Shown in pieces: positions 60,105 to 64,000 of a stretch of 64,000 nucleotides of DNA. The DNA is from Megachile rotundata (Eukaryota; Arthropoda; Insecta; Hymenoptera; Megachilidae): assembly GCF_050947335.1 (NCBI RefSeq), contig NC_134984.1, positions 12,009,926 through 12,073,925 on the forward strand, written 5' to 3'. The position numbers and the translations under genes were made by a program. How positions within the stretch are numbered: position 1 is the first letter of the stretch; every line of letters starts with the position of its first letter. The notes under the pieces are model-generated. The model was not told where the DNA came from. It saw only the letters and a list, made by a program, of their open reading frames with translations, and ran no database searches.

Positions 60105-63100
60105 TATCATACTAATTCTACTTGTAGAACAGATGTTGAATGTTCATGGACTATAATCAATAAAAAAAGAAGCGCTCAAATATCTTCGTTCGTCGTGATC
60201 ACATTCGAAATTCTCTCGGTTGACCACGCATCGGAATCAATCCTATTCCTTTCTATTTACCATTATTGTATACTCCATAATGAAGAAAAAGTGCCAACTT
60301 GTACATACAGTATCGTCACACCGCCCAGATTGTATTTTCTATTGCGTAACAAGTATTCTCTTGTATTGCATCTTTTATTTGATTCGCAGTAGCTCTCCTG
60401 TCAAGTTACCCTTCAGACCCGTACTATTTTGTTCGGAGATTGACAATTTCATCGCGCAAAATCACGATTATAATGAAAAAATTGTAGGTAATAATCATAC
60501 ATCAGGCGTCGCCGAGTACAAATTCCATTGTCCTGTCCTGATGTATATTGGTACTTGCTGAAGAACACCTAGAAAAGAAAGAGACTCATGGACTTTGAAG
60601 ACACTTTAATTTCTGTTGTTTTTTTATTCAGCAGTTTATTTTCAATAAGATTCACAAAGTTTTTATTTCTTAGATTTTTATAATTGATACTATTTGAGAT
60701 ATTTAGCTTCTACTTCTTTGACACAATCTGTTTCAGCGTAGACAGAAATTTTGTTACATATAGATTGTTGTAACTTTTGAGATACATATATCTTCAAGTT
60801 CCAATTTTCCTGGTTACTGTCAGAATAGTCATATGTGAAACCTAACCTAACCAATATTTATGTAACTTATACAGGGTGTGTTTTCTAAGAAAATATGTTT
60901 GTATACTGAGATAATTGTGTATTTAAGGTAATATGTAATAAAAGTCTAAAAAGAGATTTTTGAAGAGAGAGTCAAAGTCCTGACTTTAACTTTTTATTAA
61001 GAAGAAAAATTTATAATATGCAAATGTGTAGTAAAGTGTTTGAACAAAGGCTGATTCTTGTGCAAAACATTTTTTTGGTAGATCATTGAAACTGCCTAAA
61101 AATAATCTTAGAGGATACACCCTTTGCAAATAGTTATTTTTAAATGTACCTTCTACACAGTACATGAATAGCACTTTGTATAAATATTATTCAGAAGTAA
61201 TTTGTATCTACTTCAGCTGTAAATACACTGCTATTCAAGTATTTTTGTGTAACTTAATTTGCTGAGACATGTGATTAATGTATCAAGTATCAATGTATCA
61301 TAAAAACAGTCATATATGAAACTTCAACAAATCTTCAAACTGAAAGAAAAAGAAAAGATTCTCGTTCTCTTCTTCAGGAAACTGATGCAAGTACCTATGA
61401 GGTATAAAAAGAGATGCAAGAACTATTGTCAGCTAACAAAAGTCTTTCCAAAAAAAGATGAAAAAGTAAAAAAAAATAAAGGAAAGTGTACATTTAGAAC
61501 AGTACAAACAAGATGACAGAAAATAAAATTATATACAATGAAGTGTTAAGAAAAGGAAGAAATTGTAATCCATAAGTGCAAGGTCCGCGTCTATATAGTA
61601 TTTTTATTAATAAGAAGTGCTGTAAAAATGCAGATTATATAAAAAAGGACAAAAAGAAGAAGTAAAAAGTTCTATCGCTGTCAAGGCAGATGTTTTATAC
61701 ATATAAGCTATTTTTTAGTAAAGTTAGCACCCTTTCCGATGGGTAGTCAATGCGAGAACTCGCCATGTAAAATTCAGATAGCCTCAAGATGTTCGTTCTC
61801 CTTTTTTCCGTTGTTTCGTTTCTTTCTTTTCCCCCTGATAATTGTAGACCCGCAAAAGTTCAGATATTACGAAAGAAGAAAAGGGAAGAAAACTGACGTC
61901 TACGTGTTCCACCAAATTATCCGATACCGATCGAAATCAATTTCACGCAAAGTGTGTTCGACTTTCATTCCGTGTTCGACGATGAATCAATCGAATGATT
62001 AATTTATTGTAATCGTCGTTATGCATCGTCGAGGAATTGAGGTTATGTAGATAAATTATGTAGACCCTGTAATACGAGGGCTTTCGAAATTCGCGATGTC
62101 GTAAAAACGTCTACGCGATAATTTCTTCGAACTTTTCTGTCGAATTATCTTTCGATATACGAGGCGATTCACTTAAATGTGTGAATTAAATAATTTGAAA
62201 AATTCTTAAAAATATTTCATTTTGGTGAATGTTTGATATTTCAAAGTTACATTCTGACGCAAACGCTCTTTCGTGACTAATTATTTTTAAAGAAAACTGT
62301 GAAACGTAGAGGAAAGAATCTTTTTAGGATTTACTATATTTTAAGAGGACAAAAATTCGTGCATATTGTTCTGTCAAAATCCTAAAATGATTTTACCTCT
62401 ACATTATATAATTTTCTTCAAAAGAATAAGCGAATAAAAACCATTTTTTTTATAAGTGCACTGTGCAGAATGTATCTTCATTTGTTTCACTTCTATGCGT
62501 GTAAAACAATGATATTTTGTGAACGTACTACCAAAATTTATTTGCATAGGACAAATGTGATTTGTAAGTAGAACAAAAAGGAAGGAGAAACAAAATATAA
62601 TTATTAGGCTAATTGTAATCGAATCTGTTGAATCACAGCATAACAACATGAAACAAAAGAAATGTGAGTCATAAAAGTAATCATCTTTCTACGTGAAAAA
62701 AACGACTGATTAATAGCAATCGCTAGCTCTTTGAATTTTATTGAAAATGAACAAAAAAATGTGGACGTTCTTCGTGCAGTTCTATAAAATTCATTATCGA
62801 TGGATTTCTGTAATTTAAAGTGTGAGTTATAAAATTCTTTCTCTCGTTCGTAAACGTGTAGACGATTTTATAATGCAATTTCGACTGTTTTCTAACAAAC
62901 AATTCACATTATTCACGTAACGAAAGAGTTTCTTCAAGCTTTCAGTACGCGGAAATGTCTTCTTTCAACTCCATCAAGTTATTACTTCTATGACCACTAC
63001 AGGTTACCTTTGCGTAGCGAGTGATAAAGGAACAAAAGATTGCAGATGAATAATGTCTTGTCATTTTGAGATTACGTGACCCTGTGTTGCTGTGATGTAG

Positions 63101-64000
63101 AATTTTCGAATTTTTTGTTTCATTTTTGAAGTTCGGGCCTTTTGGACGTTGACATTCTTGAATTTCTTTATCTTGGAACTTCAGAATTTTTCAACTTTGG
63201 AGTTTTGAAAAATTTGGACTTTGGGACTTTAAAATGTTTGAATTTTGATATATGAAGACTTTGGAGACTTAGAATTTGAAAACTGTGATATTTTTCTGCT
63301 CTACAACTTCAAAATTCCAAAACGTTGGGGCTTTAGAATTTTGGAACATTGAAATGTTAAAGTTTTGAAACTTCAGGACCTTCAGATTGGATTTTAAATT
63401 AAAACACTCCAAACTTACAAAACTACAAAATTCCAGTAACACAAAATCTCAAAATTCAAAAATAAAAGTCCTAATTTTTCCTAATGTCTAAAATTCCAAA
63501 ATGAAGAAATTTCTAAATATGAAGTCCAAGGCAATCTTTGTGAATCTCTATGAAATAAAAGCATTCTGGTATCTTCTATTCTTGAAAACTAGTGTAAATT
63601 CATATACATGTGATATCTCAACACACCAGCACATGGTCAAATGATTTGCGAGAAGGATAGTGTGTGTATTTTCTTTAATGGATATAAAATATTTTGTTTA
63701 TCATAATGTTCCCGAGTTCCACACTGGAGCACTGTATTGATACTTTACTAACCAAATGTTAATATTTTATTAACAATGAAAACGTTTCGTTTTAAATATT
63801 TACGTAGGAATTTAAGTCTCAATGTTTTTATTTAACTGACTAATATATGAAATCGATCTTTAATTATATGTGGATTCTTCTTTTGTGATCCAAAATAGTT
63901 AAGTCAAAAGTTGTAAACGTAATTGCTTTCTGTTCAAATTGGCAACACTGTTCTGAATGTTTTATATGATTTGAAAGAAATGATTGAATACACTTATTAC
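60105..64000. other. downstream stretch without a recognised gene
   Basis: No exon or domain recognised. 63100-63500 is a degenerate TTTGGAATTT/AAATTCC repeat. A CAGGGTGTGTTTTC motif at about 60881 resembles the ends of the foldback element at 11.5 kb. Part of this may still be flotillin-2 3' UTR if a distal poly(A) site is used. Confidence 0.4.

Noticed and set aside
60220..60561. 113-codon plus-strand frame after flotillin-2
   Set aside because: No motif, overlaps another open frame, and sits in probable 3' UTR or intergenic AT-rich DNA.

Overview
The window looks like insect nuclear DNA, most probably from a bee or a close hymenopteran. It is very AT-rich, its genes are split by introns with GT/AG borders, and it carries many degenerate tandem arrays and small DNA transposons. 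There are no bacterial operons, tRNAs, rRNAs or CRISPR arrays. The gene content is the known insect arrangement in which GMC (glucose-methanol-choline) oxidoreductase genes sit inside a large intron of flotillin-2.

Layout, left to right. (1) 1-4.0 kb: a Tc1/mariner deletion derivative (787-1385), a promoter-like motif cluster near 1.92-1.95 kb and a ~120-bp tandem array (2.98-3.96 kb). (2) 4556-8157, minus: GMC gene A, four coding exons, 596 aa, glucose-dehydrogenase-like but with an altered FAD-contact signature; a TTAA-flanked MITE lies in its first intron. (3) 8.2-27.3 kb: no intact gene; arrays of 159, 48, 80, 211 and 161 bp, a 347-bp foldback element and a few GC-richer islands that could be minus-strand 5' exons or promoters. 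(4) 27373-36286, minus: GMC gene B, five coding exons, 633 aa; its last intron holds a 2.07-kb transposon with ~650-bp inverted termini and a decayed transposase. A 16-bp minisatellite lies on both sides of its first exon, and a 308-bp segment is tandemly duplicated just upstream. (5) 42353-45179, minus: GMC gene C, three coding exons, 622 aa. (6) 45.2-53.4 kb: more arrays (8, 178 and 39 bp) and a possible small ORF. (7) 53392-58455, plus: the last seven coding exons of flotillin-2 (407 aa, everything except roughly the first 17 residues), then a probable 3' UTR.

All three GMC genes appear intact: every exon joins in frame, and each keeps a GxGxxG FAD motif and an active-site His/Asn pair. 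They run antisense to flotillin-2. Its 5' coding exon was not found and should lie left of the window, which would place all three GMC genes in one flotillin-2 intron. GMC enzymes oxidise sugars, alcohols or sterols using FAD; flotillin-2 is a membrane-microdomain scaffold. The sequence shows physical nesting and no direct functional link. Product names come from recognising the protein families by eye, and no database search was run.
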